DNA from: Tipula vernalis
Lineage: Eukaryota > Arthropoda > Insecta > Diptera > Tipulidae
Length of the DNA stretch: 64,000 nucleotides
Direction: 5' to 3'
NCBI GenBank assembly: GCA_958295665.1
Contig: OY282560.1
Span: forward strand, 208,366,420 to 208,430,419
The translations under genes and the position numbers were made by a program. Under the pieces are notes generated by a model, which saw nothing but the letters and a program-made list of their open reading frames with translations, searched no databases and had not been told where the DNA came from. Each line of letters starts with the position of its first letter. Positions within the stretch are counted from its first letter, which is position 1. Below, one piece after another: positions 1 to 11,323 of this stretch.

Positions 1-3000
1 TACCCATGTACACTAGCCTTTACAAATTTCTTCTATGATAATATTTACTTGGTTGTTCGAAGGTATACTGTACAAAAGCAGGTTTAACTACTTTTTGCCA
101 ATCATTATACAAATTAGTATTAACCTAACAACTTTCTGCACTAATGAAGCGAATTATTATTATTTACTATATAATATTATACGACAATAATTGTCGAATA
201 ATTTGCCAAAATGTCCTTAAACTTCAATTTCCTGTTCGAGTCGGTATCAAATGGCATGTCATCTTATAAATCAAATAAAAATTGTATTCTTTAGTATTTC
301 CTCTTGTCTGCAAATTCATCGTAAAAATTAATTAAATTTCCACTATACGTTAATTAACTTTTACGATATCAACTTTAATAAAAGTAATTAGTTTTACCGA
401 CAATATAAATAGATACGTAATTATAGTACGTCCTTAAACTTCAAGATGCAACCCAACGATGTACGAATGTCGGTTTTTATTCATATTTATTGCTATTTAT
501 AAAAATAAAAAAAAACAAAGACTAAACTTAGCTTATAGCCTGCGGAGAACATTTTTATTTACAGATTTAGATTTGGATATGCTTTCAAGTTTAAAGCGTG
601 AAATTCTCGTAATGAGGAAGCAACCTTTCAATGCTGTAGACGCAAATTAAGCGCGCGTTAGTATATATGTACAGGTACACCCAAACATTTTGGGAATTAC
701 GGTACATTGACACATTAGATGTCTGGCGGTTTGCTTTATAATGTTTACATATAAGTACCACCCGTAAAGGCGGTGTTGCTCATCATGACAGTACAATGGT
801 TCAAACAAAGAATACAAAGTTTCCGCTTTCAGTCGTCGTTTGTATTTCTCTCTCATTGTATCGTGTATAAATTATTAATCCATAATCGGTTTTTGCGTTC
901 GTTTAATGAACTTGCTAATAAAAGAATACAAACACTTCCTACATGTGTTTTTTTTGCTATTTACCCATAATTACTGTTGAAACTCATCAATCTTCGAAAT
1001 CGTCAAATAAATGTTTGAAGTCTGTATGGTGAATAATGTAATAGCAATTTCATACATACTGGTAGGTGTAATCGTAATTTGCCGATTTAATGTTCCCAGC
1101 ACATAACTTTTCTTTTCTTCGGTATTTAAACACGATTTAATGTCCACGTCTAATGGAATTTAAAATAACCATTTTATATAAATCGTAATCTTGTATAAGA
1201 AGCAAAATTTTGCGACTGCATATTTATACGCATACATTTAATACTTTAGAATAAAAAAACCAACCAAAGCAAATTTTATGTTACCTTGAGTTTGTCTCAA
1301 CATCGCATTCCATTAGGTTTCATGCGCGCGCAAAAAAACGTTTAAATTCTTTAGAAAATGTTGTTCTCTTGCCTTTAAACGACTGAGATAAACCTGTTTA
1401 AATTATATTGCACATCACAATGTAACATCCCTATAATATTAGGTATATAGGCATCTGGTAAAAAAATAATATTTTGTGCATTTTTTATACAGCAAATACG
1501 TCTCTTTTTCCAATTAGTAATCCAAGTCACGTTAAATGCGATTGAAAATGACATAATATTGGTGAGTTAGAAGGCTATCGCATTTTTTTTTGTTCGTTTT
1601 AAAAATGTCAATTTTTCTTTTATTACGACACATAAAAATCACTTATAGAATTAATATGCGATAAGACAACGAAATCAACCTACAACTTCTTTTATGTAAG
1701 AAAGTTAGTTTTAAAAAGGAATAAGTTAAAATAAAAGTAATAAAAAAATGAAAATGTATAAATAGAATACAAAAAAACTGGTATGTAGCAAAAGGGTGAA
1801 TAAGTGAATTTCCAAGTCATAAAAAACAACTTATCTTATATTTCAAGATACATTTCTTTTTGCAATATAAAAACCCAACCAACTATATATAACTTGATAA
1901 AAATGAACTTTCAACTTTAAAATAGAAATATGTGTAAGTGAAAACATTTTAAAACTGGTATTATGACTCTTCTATAAAAATGTTGTTTGTCTGAAAATTA
2001 AAATGTTTATTATTTATAGACAGTGGCGCTACTAGGAATCGTAATCTGCACAAAATATCGTGGAATACGTCATTGTGCTTTCGGTTATTGAATGGCAAAT
2101 CACCAAGGCTTATGAGTGCCTTTTTACAGAACCATCTTGATATAAATAGAGCCGGCATGTGAAAAATGAACTTAACATAAGCTACATAGAAACAATAAAA
2201 AAATAATTTATTTCATACGGTTTGTATGAAAAGCAGCGATTTCGATTGACAGTAAAACATGAATAAAAAGTTAACCCCAGTTAAATAATTTTTCTGAAAT
2301 CGCTAAAAAATGACTCAGTATCTTACTCACTTAAAACACAGATTCTCAAATTTCCCCATTTTCTAGCAATAATCAAAATAAAATAAGGGAAATTAAATTA
2401 AAAAAAACATTCTACAACAATAACAATATGCATATAAAAAGAGAAAATTCAATTTAATGACGTCATGATTTTCTGAAGCCAATGGTAAGAAAAAAGACAA
2501 CACGTCTCCGCTCAACAATCGAAATTAAAATAAATCAAAAAGAGCCAAACAGAAAAAATTAAATCAATACAATGAGAGTGAGGAAAACAAAAAATCAAAA
2601 CAATCTAGCATGCTTTGCAAATTCAAAATAACAATAGAAAGAAATTCGACATAAATTCCAAAGTACTAAAATGTTGAGTAACCGAGGACTAAATTGGGCT
2701 TTAAAGTACTTTTTAATTTTTTGATCTGTTAACATATTTCACCGATAGATGTCACCAAAATTAACAAAAGGGTATTTAAACATTATTCTTTTTCTTAGAA
2801 TGGTTCAGTTAAAAGGTTAAATGCTGATTTTTTGAAGAATTATAGAGACAGGTATTCTGTTGGTAAATTAATCAGAACTTAGAAGTCGGCACAGATAATT
2901 TGTTTAGAATTACGGGCTTTCCACATTTAGCACGAATTGCGAATGCGAATAAACATTTTTTTTTAGACCTAAATCCGTAAATCACTTCAAAATTAGAGAA

Positions 3001-3060
3001 AAACGAAATTCGCACGTAGTATGGCATTTTACATTTGAATTTAATTTTTTTCTAACTCTT
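1..3060. other. No gene seen (AT-rich, probably intronic)
   Basis: AT-rich sequence with many poly-A and poly-T runs. Short open frames here have no recognisable domain, biased codon use or splice context. A perfect 8-base CRE-like palindrome (TGACGTCA, 2458-2465) is present but stands alone. By position this should be part of the minus-strand ZP gene's third intron, or lie beyond it. Confidence 0.6.
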
Positions 3061-3410
3061 TTTCTCTAATTTGTTGCTGTTAATCAATCACTTGGTGAAA
3101 AGTTCAGCGTTGTTTTACGTCAATCATCCCGGGGCATGCTGATATTGCTACACCTGTCACTGTTCAATCTGTGAGTGCTCGAATTTGACCGCCGCAAGCC
3201 GAATTTATTGTTGGCTACCGGTGTAACGATACCGGTGATATTATCAAAGCTGTTCCGGACAAGAAGTTTATTTATGCCTCAAAATTCGCTAACACCACTG
3301 AACCGGTTGCTTTACGGAAATTTCTAAGTGGTAAGCTGGTAATCTCTGAGGATAAGATTGAGTGTCAGATGCTTGTGTCAGCTGCCCGCCTAAAGGCAGA
3401 CTTTAGTTGA
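3061..3410 (+). pseudogene. Orphan coding-like fragment, one internal stop, unknown origin
   Basis: One frame reads about 95 residues from near 3095 to a TGA at 3408-3410, broken by a single in-frame TGA near 3187. It is visibly richer in GC than its surroundings and has a varied, soluble-protein composition. Readable stretches include FIVGYRCNDTGDIIKAVPDK, then a basic and acidic C-terminus ending LVSAARLKADFS. No start Met fits well. An AATAAA follows at about 3526, then A-rich DNA. I do not recognise the family. Possibilities are a retrocopy of a host gene, part of a mobile element, or an old viral insertion; nothing in view decides between them. It lies about 540 bases before the piggyBac gene but shares no frame with it. 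Confidence 0.4.
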
Positions 3411-3947
3411 ATTGTTAGTCTGTGCACATGCAATTTTTTTTCAGTGTTATTTATTTATTATTCTCTCTTATACTTTTCTCTTTGTAACGGTATCTCTTGT
3501 CCTACTGTCGGATGCACATTTTTGCAATAAACGTCAGTTGAAATCAATATTTCAAGCAAATCAGAAAATAAATTATTTCGTAAGTGTATGCCTATTTTAA
3601 AAAATTAAAAAAATTATTTCTAAACATCATAGTCGACTGGAAAAATGATCGGTAATTAGCGTTTACATTATATTTGATATTTTTGCTGTTGGGTTAAATT
3701 AAAAAATTGTTGCGGTATTCTGAAGCTGAATATTACACAACCCGCCTAAAGGCGGACCTACGAGTATGCATTAAGGTGTAAAACGTTAATTTTTTGTTTT
3801 ATAATCTATGTTTGGAGTTTAATTGAATTTTATGCCGTCTGTTTTAATGTGTATTTCTGTAATTTATTGCTTTGAGGAGCTTAATTTTAAATAACTGTAT
3901 TTTGTCTAGTTATGACGTTTCGGCAAAAATATTTCAACGCGTGAAAA

Positions 3948-5658
3948 ATGACTGATGATGAAATTAGCATACTTTTAAATTCAATCCCATCTGATGACGA
4001 AAATACTAGCCGAATGCAACACCAACACAAACGTTTACTGGTGACATCATGCAAATAAGAAACGATAATAAAGAATTTAAGACAATACTTTGGCGAAAAC
4101 AATCTTTACAGCTATATGTAAACCAAATTATTTTCCGCGGATATACACAGCTACCAGCAAGTTTGAAAGAATTACATACCCCATATGAATGTTTCAAATA
4201 TTTTTTCAACGACAAACTATTTGTGTATCTTTCTGAACAATCTAATTTATATGCACGTCAAACAAATATAGAAACAAAGTTCACAGTTGATCCAATCGAA
4301 ATACGCAAATTTATTGGCATATTGATGTTCATGTCGGTTTATAAATACTCAAATGTTCGATCATACTGGGGAATACACTCATTTGAAGCAATTCGTGGAA
4401 CAATGACCGTCAATAGGTTTCAGGAAATTAGACGTTATTTGCATTTTAACGATAATTCGAAAGCAGTCGACAGAGGCCAATCAAATTATGACAGGCTATT
4501 CAAACTTCGTCCCCTCGTAAATCATTTTAACGAGCGCTTCGGATCAGTACCAATGCTACCGAGGCTTCGCGTGGACGAGCAGATGTGCGCTACCAAAATG
4601 ACTGGTACCACTGATACCACCAATATATGCCAAATAAGCCCCATAAGTGGGGTTTCAAACTATTTTCACTTTGCGATTCCACCGGCTTCTCATATGCCTT
4701 TGAGATTTATACTGGTGCAGGCGACAATATAATCCCCGAAGGAGCCCCCAACCTTGGAGCAGCATCGAACGTTGTTGTCCGTTTATCAAAAAATATCCCC
4801 AATTTTATTAACCATATAATATACTTTGACAACTTCTATACGTCTTTGGGTCTCCTTATCTATCTTCGCAGCCGAGGTATATGCAGTTTAGGTACCGTAC
4901 GCACCAATCGTGTACCAAACTGCAAACTTTCGAGTGATGCTGCTCTTAGTGGTAAAAAAGTAAAACGCGGCTACTCTGAAGAGTATGTTGGGAATTCATA
5001 TGGAGTCGACATTTCTTCGGTTTTGTGGCAAGACACTAAAACTGTACGATTTTTGTCCACATTTATTGGCAACAAGCCTTTTGTTAGCAGCAATACTATC
5101 TTAAAGTCACGAAAAGCTACTCGGTGGGATGAAAAGGAAAGGCAACACTACGAAATCGAGTGCCGGTATTTCATTAAAGAATATAATAAGCATAAGGGGG
5201 GCGTCGATTTAATGGATGGACTGCTCGGACGCTACCACATTAGGATGGAAACTCGGAAATGGCCCAACCGTATTTTTTTTCATGGTGAATGCATACATAC
5301 TATATCACAGAATACACCAAACAAAAGAAAATATTCAGTTTCAATTATTTCGATCGGAAGTGGCAGAATCATTATGCAAATTTGAACAGTGGTAGAGAAA
5401 AGAAGTATTGGGCGACCATCCATCTCGAAACAAACACTATCACCAAAGGTAGACAAGAGGACTTATCTGCCAACAATTGACATCCGCTATGATCAAGTAG
5501 GCCATTGGTGTATTTTTCGGGATCGATCTGGAAAAAAACAATGCAAATATCCAAAATGAAATTCGGAAACCCAAGCGTTTTGTGTAAAATGTCAACTTAG
5601 TTTATGTAATTCTCAAACCAAATCCTGCTTTTACGACTTTCATAATAACGCCAAATAA
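3948..5658 (+). pseudogene. piggyBac-type transposase, frameshifted
   Basis: A DDE/DDD cut-and-paste transposase that would excise and insert at TTAA. The start Met at 3948 opens an acidic N-terminus (MTDDEISILLNSIPSDDE), typical of the family. A first frameshift precedes 4049. Catalytic Asp codons are visible in RVDEQM (4574-4576), YFDNFYTS (4828-4830) and GGVDLMD (5206-5208, with another Asp at 5215-5217). A second frameshift falls between about 4600 and 4690, and two compensating shifts between about 5290 and 5455. The C-terminal cysteine-rich domain (about 5525-5658) is present, but one expected Cys codon is TGA (5557-5559). The gene ends at TAA 5656-5658. All domains are recognisable, so decay is moderate, but it cannot encode a working enzyme. 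Confidence 0.9.
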
Positions 5659-5763
5659 TTGGTAATCATTTCAACAACACCTAAGATCCTTACAAATTGA
5701 ATTATTTATTTTTTATATTGATTTGTACTTGAATTTTTTATTTCGTTTGTTTTATTACCACTC

Positions 5764-5905
5764 AGGGTGCACATAGTTTTTAAAGCTGTAGTGCTTGGGA
5801 GTAGGGGTACCTGGTTCGAATCCCAATAGGAGCGGGATGCGAAAGAAAAATATAATCGGTTGGGTGAGCTCCGGCCCGAAAACAAATAAGAGATTTCATA
5901 CAAAA
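5764..5905 (+). repeat. tRNA-derived SINE-like unit
   Basis: A Pol III B box, GGTTCGAATCC, lies at 5813-5823 in a tRNA-like context, with a weak A-box-like stretch about 40 bases upstream. It is followed by a non-tRNA tail and an A-rich end (about 5902-5911). No proper acceptor stem forms, so this is not a functional tRNA gene. It resembles the unit at 14650 in layout. Confidence 0.5.
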
Positions 5906-6055
5906 AAAAAATTGTTTTATTTTTATTGTACTGGATAAGTCCGCCTAACGGCCCACGTCAAAATGGGGTTTTCACAACAGATATGTCGTTTTTAGCATAT
6001 TTTTTACATAATCTGAATTTCTCAGTTTAAAAAAATTCATGCATTTGAGGGTTAA

Positions 6056-7990
6056 AGCTAGTCGTCTTAATTTCATTTCGTTTAAAATCGGCGTTGATCC
6101 AATCCATTTCAGCAAACTCCTTCAACCACATATATATGGCCTACCGGAGCATTGATCAGAGAATTTGTGTCCCGTCCAAAAACTTCAGACTGGCGATTGT
6201 GGAATAATACCATTATCCACCAATGTTAATAGTGACTTTTTCTATCGACCTAAACTCTAGAAGACTAAGAATTAATTTTGAAGTACCAAGTGGATACCGA
6301 TTTAAAACTAATGTTACCCATGCTTCCCATATGCAATATAAACAACGGGCAATGCAATATAAAATTAGTTACAACTTAAAACTGCTGATTGATTAAAACA
6401 GAGATTTGAGAATTAGGAAAAATAGCCAGTTTGAAACAATCCAAGACACCAACTATTTGCCATGTTATTATACTTTACGTAACTTTTTAATATTCCAAAT
6501 TTAACATAAAACCTGTTACGAGGAGAAATAGTGTAAAGTGATGAAAATGTTTATGTAAGTATTTGCAGATTAAAAATTTGCACAATATTCCGATTTAACT
6601 CAATTTTTGTTAGAAGGTCTAGAAAGAATATGGCCAGTTTTGATAATTTAGCCCATAGATAGTGCTTTTCCACAGAATCCCTTTTTACCATTAATGGCTT
6701 AATAAGTTGAAAACGTAAAACGTGGTTGATTGGGAGACCGTTTCTGATGGGATACTTTGAAAATGTTAAAATTACCATTTTGACGCTTCGGATCGCTGGT
6801 AAAAGATTCATGAAATATTTATATTTATGAATTATTTCAATTTTTAGTCAAATCTAGAAACATTGGGACCGATTGGCAAAATTGGTATTAAGCGTCTTAC
6901 TTTGGTAACTAAAATATGAACAGGGAAAGAAATAGAAATGAAAATTTTGCTGAAATTAACAACCAAGAATCATTTTTTTTTGCTCTTATCAAAAGTGAAG
7001 CAACAAAAATGAAAAAAAAAAATCGAAATTGTCAGAATATTTCTATTTTGTACTAACAAGAAATTGATTTAAGGCTATTACATGTCGGAATGAAAATAGA
7101 TTGCATTGTTGTTGTCAATTTCTTAAAATGAGGCACTTATGAGTTTTTTTTGTAAATCGTTGTTGTTCTATCCACGAATTGATGTGGCAACACTAGTTTA
7201 TATAGATAATACCAAATGAAAAGCAATGGGGCGGGATAAATTCTTCCGAGACCCATTGAATTTCTTTTATTGTTTTGTTTTATTTTATTCTTATTCTAGT
7301 CGTGTATTTGTTTATAATTTGATGAAAGTTTACGCAAAGCATATGAATGTGTAAAGTTAAATCAAAACACAGGCGATTGGTTAGGTTGTTGTAATAATAG
7401 CTGTATTTTTTGTGATCCGGATCACGATATGCGTCAAGAATTGCAGCTAATATATAGGCCTATGCCCTAAAATTTGTCACATACTCGTAACTGTCACATT
7501 CCAAGTTATTTAAATTTTTTACAACCACAGTCCTTATTTGCCGTTGATTTAGCACATATTACTGTTAAATGAAATGTACATTATGTAGATTGGTTTTGGG
7601 AACAACTCTTTTCTTGTATTGTAATTCCTACCAATTAATTTTTTAAGTTAGCAGCATTTCATTTATTTTATTTTATTTATTTATTTAGAAAAATTTTGAA
7701 TGCTAGGTACCACCTTCAAACTTATACAATCTTTAACAGATCATGCAGACTGAGGACTAAACTCGAATGTGGGTTATTTTTAGCATCACTTGCAGGAAAC
7801 CATCATTGTATGATTATTGAATCAGTAGCAACCCGTTAGTGCGATCGTGTGCCATTTATTTTTTGTACATCGCTGCTAATCGAATCGTGCAAACACCAAT
7901 GTTTATAGTGATAATAATGCATTTATATCAGTTTAGTTTTTATTAAGTTTTTATTATGTTTGTTTACTTAAACTGTTTGTAACATAGCCT
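6056..7990. other. No gene seen
   Basis: AT-rich DNA to the right of the piggyBac remnant. Open frames here (for example 6551-6811 on the minus strand) show no family motif. Part of the stretch before 8000 may be the untranslated 5' region of the LINE that follows, but nothing in it proves this. Confidence 0.5.
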
Positions 7991-7999
7991 TCAAATAAA

Positions 8000-10117
8000 A
8001 AAATGGCGGTTTTTTTGGAGGATATGAGAAAATGCATCGTTGATGTTAACAACGAGATGGAGCAAGATTTCAAGCTGAGATTTGACTCGTTTTGAGAAAA
8101 AATGAATGGAGTGCATAACGATTACGTTAATAGTGGATTAATAGTGGTTTCTGACATAGTAAAAACTAAAATCGAAAGTTTGACGAGTTAGTGATCAAAC
8201 GAATTCCTGATGCAAATGGCGAAGTTATATAAAAGATATATTTACTAAAATTAGTGTGGTTCTCAAATCTGGCAAATACCACAAAAAATGATATCGGGAT
8301 ATAATTATCAAATTTTATCTTTACATAAAACACAAAAGTCTCAATACTCAAGACATAGGGTTTCCTGTTTCCTCAAGAATATATGTGAGTTAACGAATTT
8401 CAACAGAATTAAGACCAATTTTTCGGAAGGTGCTCACTTTGGAAAAGTAAGGTACATCAAAAATGAATCAATGCTGATACATATAAACGACAGCCACTCC
8501 ATAATTGAAAGTCTCGATTACGTAAATGTCTCCACCAGTATAACATAAATTTAGTTTTTTCTAATCTAAATTATATGCTTTTATTTTAGCATATTATGTT
8601 AATTGGATCTTGTCATATTTTTATTTTTTTACTTTCTTTTTTTATCAATACTTTATTTTATTTGAATTACAAAATTAATCTTCATTTACCAAATTGTTTT
8701 ACAATTTTTTAAATTTTTTATCAAAAATAACTCATTACATCATTTCATTCTTGTACCTCAGACGACACTACTGAAACTTTCATTTTATAGTCTATTCCTG
8801 CTGCGTTCTGATGTATACTTCTTGTTATTTGCTTTTTAAGTTGTGTATGGATTGCCGGTGGTATCTGCCACTAACATTGCTCGTCCTGTGGGCAAATTCT
8901 CTATATTCCCAATATTATTCTTAAAACTTTCAGAGTTTTCAATTTTAGTGCGCAAGACCGGGTCGATCGATGTGGATGGAGGTATCTGTATTTTCTTCAC
9001 TCCAAATTTAGAAGCAAATCCGTTTATCAATCATCCCCAAACAGTTCAGTTTAAAGCTTATATTAGATTAATATTACCATTCCTGGTGATTCCCATCATG
9101 ACATAATATCAACTTGCTCCACTACTTCTATTCTTTACTTTAAAAATCTGAATGATTGGTTTTCCCTCTCTGCATACGATACCGTTCCAATTTATTTTTG
9201 CCCCACATTCTCAACTTTATTACTATTTTCAAACAGGCGTCACTTCCAGGAATTACTGACCACGATTTGATATTGTTAAGTATCGAGTGTGAGGAGGTTG
9301 CAAGATTTTGCCAATTCGGAAATTCGGAAGAACAAACAACCTTGGTTTAATACAAAGGTTGATACACCAATGTTTAATTGTGATTGTGCTTAAAGAGTAT
9401 TAAACTGTGTAATTCTTTTGCCTCGAGACTCTAAATTTGTAGTATTGACAACACTGAGCTTTCCGTATTGATAAATCTAAATCATCTAATTACAAGAATT
9501 TTACGTCAGAAGAATTCTAGATGAGTCGTGACAATGTTAATTTAAAGTTTTTGAAAATATTGCTCACTTTATTTTACCTTACGTTACATCAATATATCCT
9601 TCGAGCTGTCAATGTGCAAATGTTATAAATTAATTGCGGATTGCAGATCAATAAGTACTACACCATCTTCATTATCGAATGCTTTTGAAATCGTTGTTAA
9701 AAATCAGATCGTTGGCCTTATTGAGAGCAATAATGTATTTACTAATTTTCAATCGGGGTTTCGAATGCATCGTATAATACACCTGTCCCTCGATTAACAC
9801 GGTAATTACGTTCCGCCAAATTACCGTGTAACTCAAAACCGTGTTAATCGCGACTAATACAGTCGTCCCTCGATTAACACGGTACTTGATTAACGCGGCG
9901 AAACTTCTGTGCGTGTTAATCAAGACTTTGTCTCAATTCGTTGACCGTGTTAAATCAAATCCGTGTTAATCAAGTACCGTGTTAATCGAGGGACAGGTGT
10001 ACTACACAAATGCTCTTTTGCACATTTGTAATGACATTCGTCGCAATATCGATAAACATAACGCTACAACTCTTATCCTTTTGGATTTTTCCAAGACATT
10101 TGTTAGTATAAATTATA
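8000..10117 (+). pseudogene. Decayed LINE (ORF1, endonuclease, reverse transcriptase)
   Basis: Three successive blocks have the order of a Jockey/CR1-like non-LTR retrotransposon. Near 8000-8550 is an ORF1-like stretch with broken frames. Near 8840-9350 is an apurinic endonuclease remnant, with a glycine-rich GGICIFF word (about 8973-8996) and a TDHDL word (about 9257) matching the S/T-D-H-D signature. From 9640 is the reverse transcriptase, with ADCRSIS (for ADYRPIS), NFQSGFRMH (9745-9771) and, after an insertion, LILLDFSKTF (about 10072-10101). The RT frame is cut by a 220-bp MITE and resumes after it. The LINE stops at the left end of the outer Tc1 element, before the YADD box. Multiple stops make it dead. 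Confidence 0.75.
9780..9999. mobile_element. MITE, pogo/Tigger-type ends, in LINE RT
   Basis: The ends are perfect inverted repeats beginning CACCTGTCCCTCGATTAACA (left, from 9780) and its complement (right, to 9999), flanked by TA on both sides (9778-9779 and 10000-10001). TA duplication and CCTCGATTAACACGG-type ends fit the pogo branch of Tc1/mariner; this affiliation is inferred. Removing the element and one TA restores the LINE RT frame. A third copy of the terminal word starts at 9860 inside the element, after its own TA (9858-9859), so the 220 bp look like two partly overlapping MITE copies. Confidence 0.85.
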
Positions 10118-11323
10118 TACAGTCACTCACAAAAATTTGCGTACACCCTAAAAATCGAACGGATTTCATACTAAGATCAAGAAATAATCAACGGATTCTG
10201 TATCTTGTGTTTACCTAGGCATAAATAAAAAGAAAGACTGTATTTGTTTAAAAAAAAATATTTACTTCAATAAATAATTCCCGTTTTTCTATAATACAAG
10301 GTCACATAAATTTGCGTACACCCTTTTACATTTGATTTTTTTTTTCATTTTAGTTACCATTATCTTTACTAAAACTGAGTAAAATTCCAAGGCATCAATT
10401 AGTTGTATTTGATTGATATAGGTGAGACAACAGTTTTGTCGATTTTTCAAATTTTGAACGTGTTTTAACAAAATGCCTTTCATAAAACGAAAAACGTCAG
10501 TAGAATTACGAGATGTGATAGTGAAATTATTTAAAGAAGGCAAATCATACAGGGAAATTGGAGCAATCGTTAGGAGAACGCATTCTACAATCCAAAGGGT
10601 TGTTAATAATTTCAAAGAACGTGGCAATACAGCACGGAAACTACAAACTGGCCGTCCTCGGAAGGTAAATTGTCGTACCGAAAGGGCAATTGTAAGGATG
10701 GTAAAAACCAATCAAGCCATAAGTGCTCTCAAAATAGCTGATGAACTGGAACAATCCTCAGGGGTTACTATTCATCCAGAAAATGTGCGCCGTATCCTTA
10801 GGAGAAATGGGTATAATGGGCGTACTATGCGCAAAAACCATTTATATCTGTTGTAAATAAGAAAAAAAGGAAACAATTTGCAAAATTGTACCGAGACAAA
10901 GATATAGGATTTTGGCAAAATGTTTAATTTTTCGGCGAAAGCATGTTTAAAATTTATGGATCAGTTGAACATCGGAAAGTGTGGAGGAAGCCTAATACGG
11001 CGTTTGAGGAAAAAAATGTAAAACCAGCAATTAAAAATGGGGATGGGTCTGTTATGGTTTGGGGCTGTATGGCAGCAAAAAATTTAGAGTTTATCGACGG
11101 AAGCATGATTGCTGAGATATATTTAGATGTTTCAAAAAGAAATATCCCGACTAGTGTCGAAAAATTGGGTCTTCCTTCTACGCGGTACTTCTAGCACGAC
11201 AACGATCTAAAGCATACGGCGAGAATAGTAAAGGAATGGCTGCTCTATAGGGTTCCCAAACAGCTAAATCACCCACCTCAATCACCAAATTTGAATCCTA
11301 TAGAGCATTTGTGGGAAGAACTA

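Larger units (their letters stand above)
3740..6051 (+). mobile_element. piggyBac-like DNA transposon, degenerate
   Basis: Limits are tentative. The right end is suggested by GGG followed by TTAA (6049-6055); piggyBac elements end in GGG and duplicate TTAA. No matching TTAACCCTC left end was found upstream. A near-palindrome, CCCGCCTAAAGGCGG, lies at 3740-3754, and a diverged copy, TCCGCCTAACGGCCC, at 5939-5953. They bracket the transposase gene, as subterminal repeats would. A tRNA-like SINE unit sits between the gene and the right end. Confidence 0.55.

Noticed and set aside
459..980. Short open frames of 60-70 codons near the left end
   Set aside because: No domain, no start or splice context, and lengths expected by chance in AT-rich DNA.
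2458..2465. Perfect CRE-like palindrome TGACGTCA as a regulatory site
   Set aside because: An 8-base word is expected by chance in 64 kb and no promoter is nearby.
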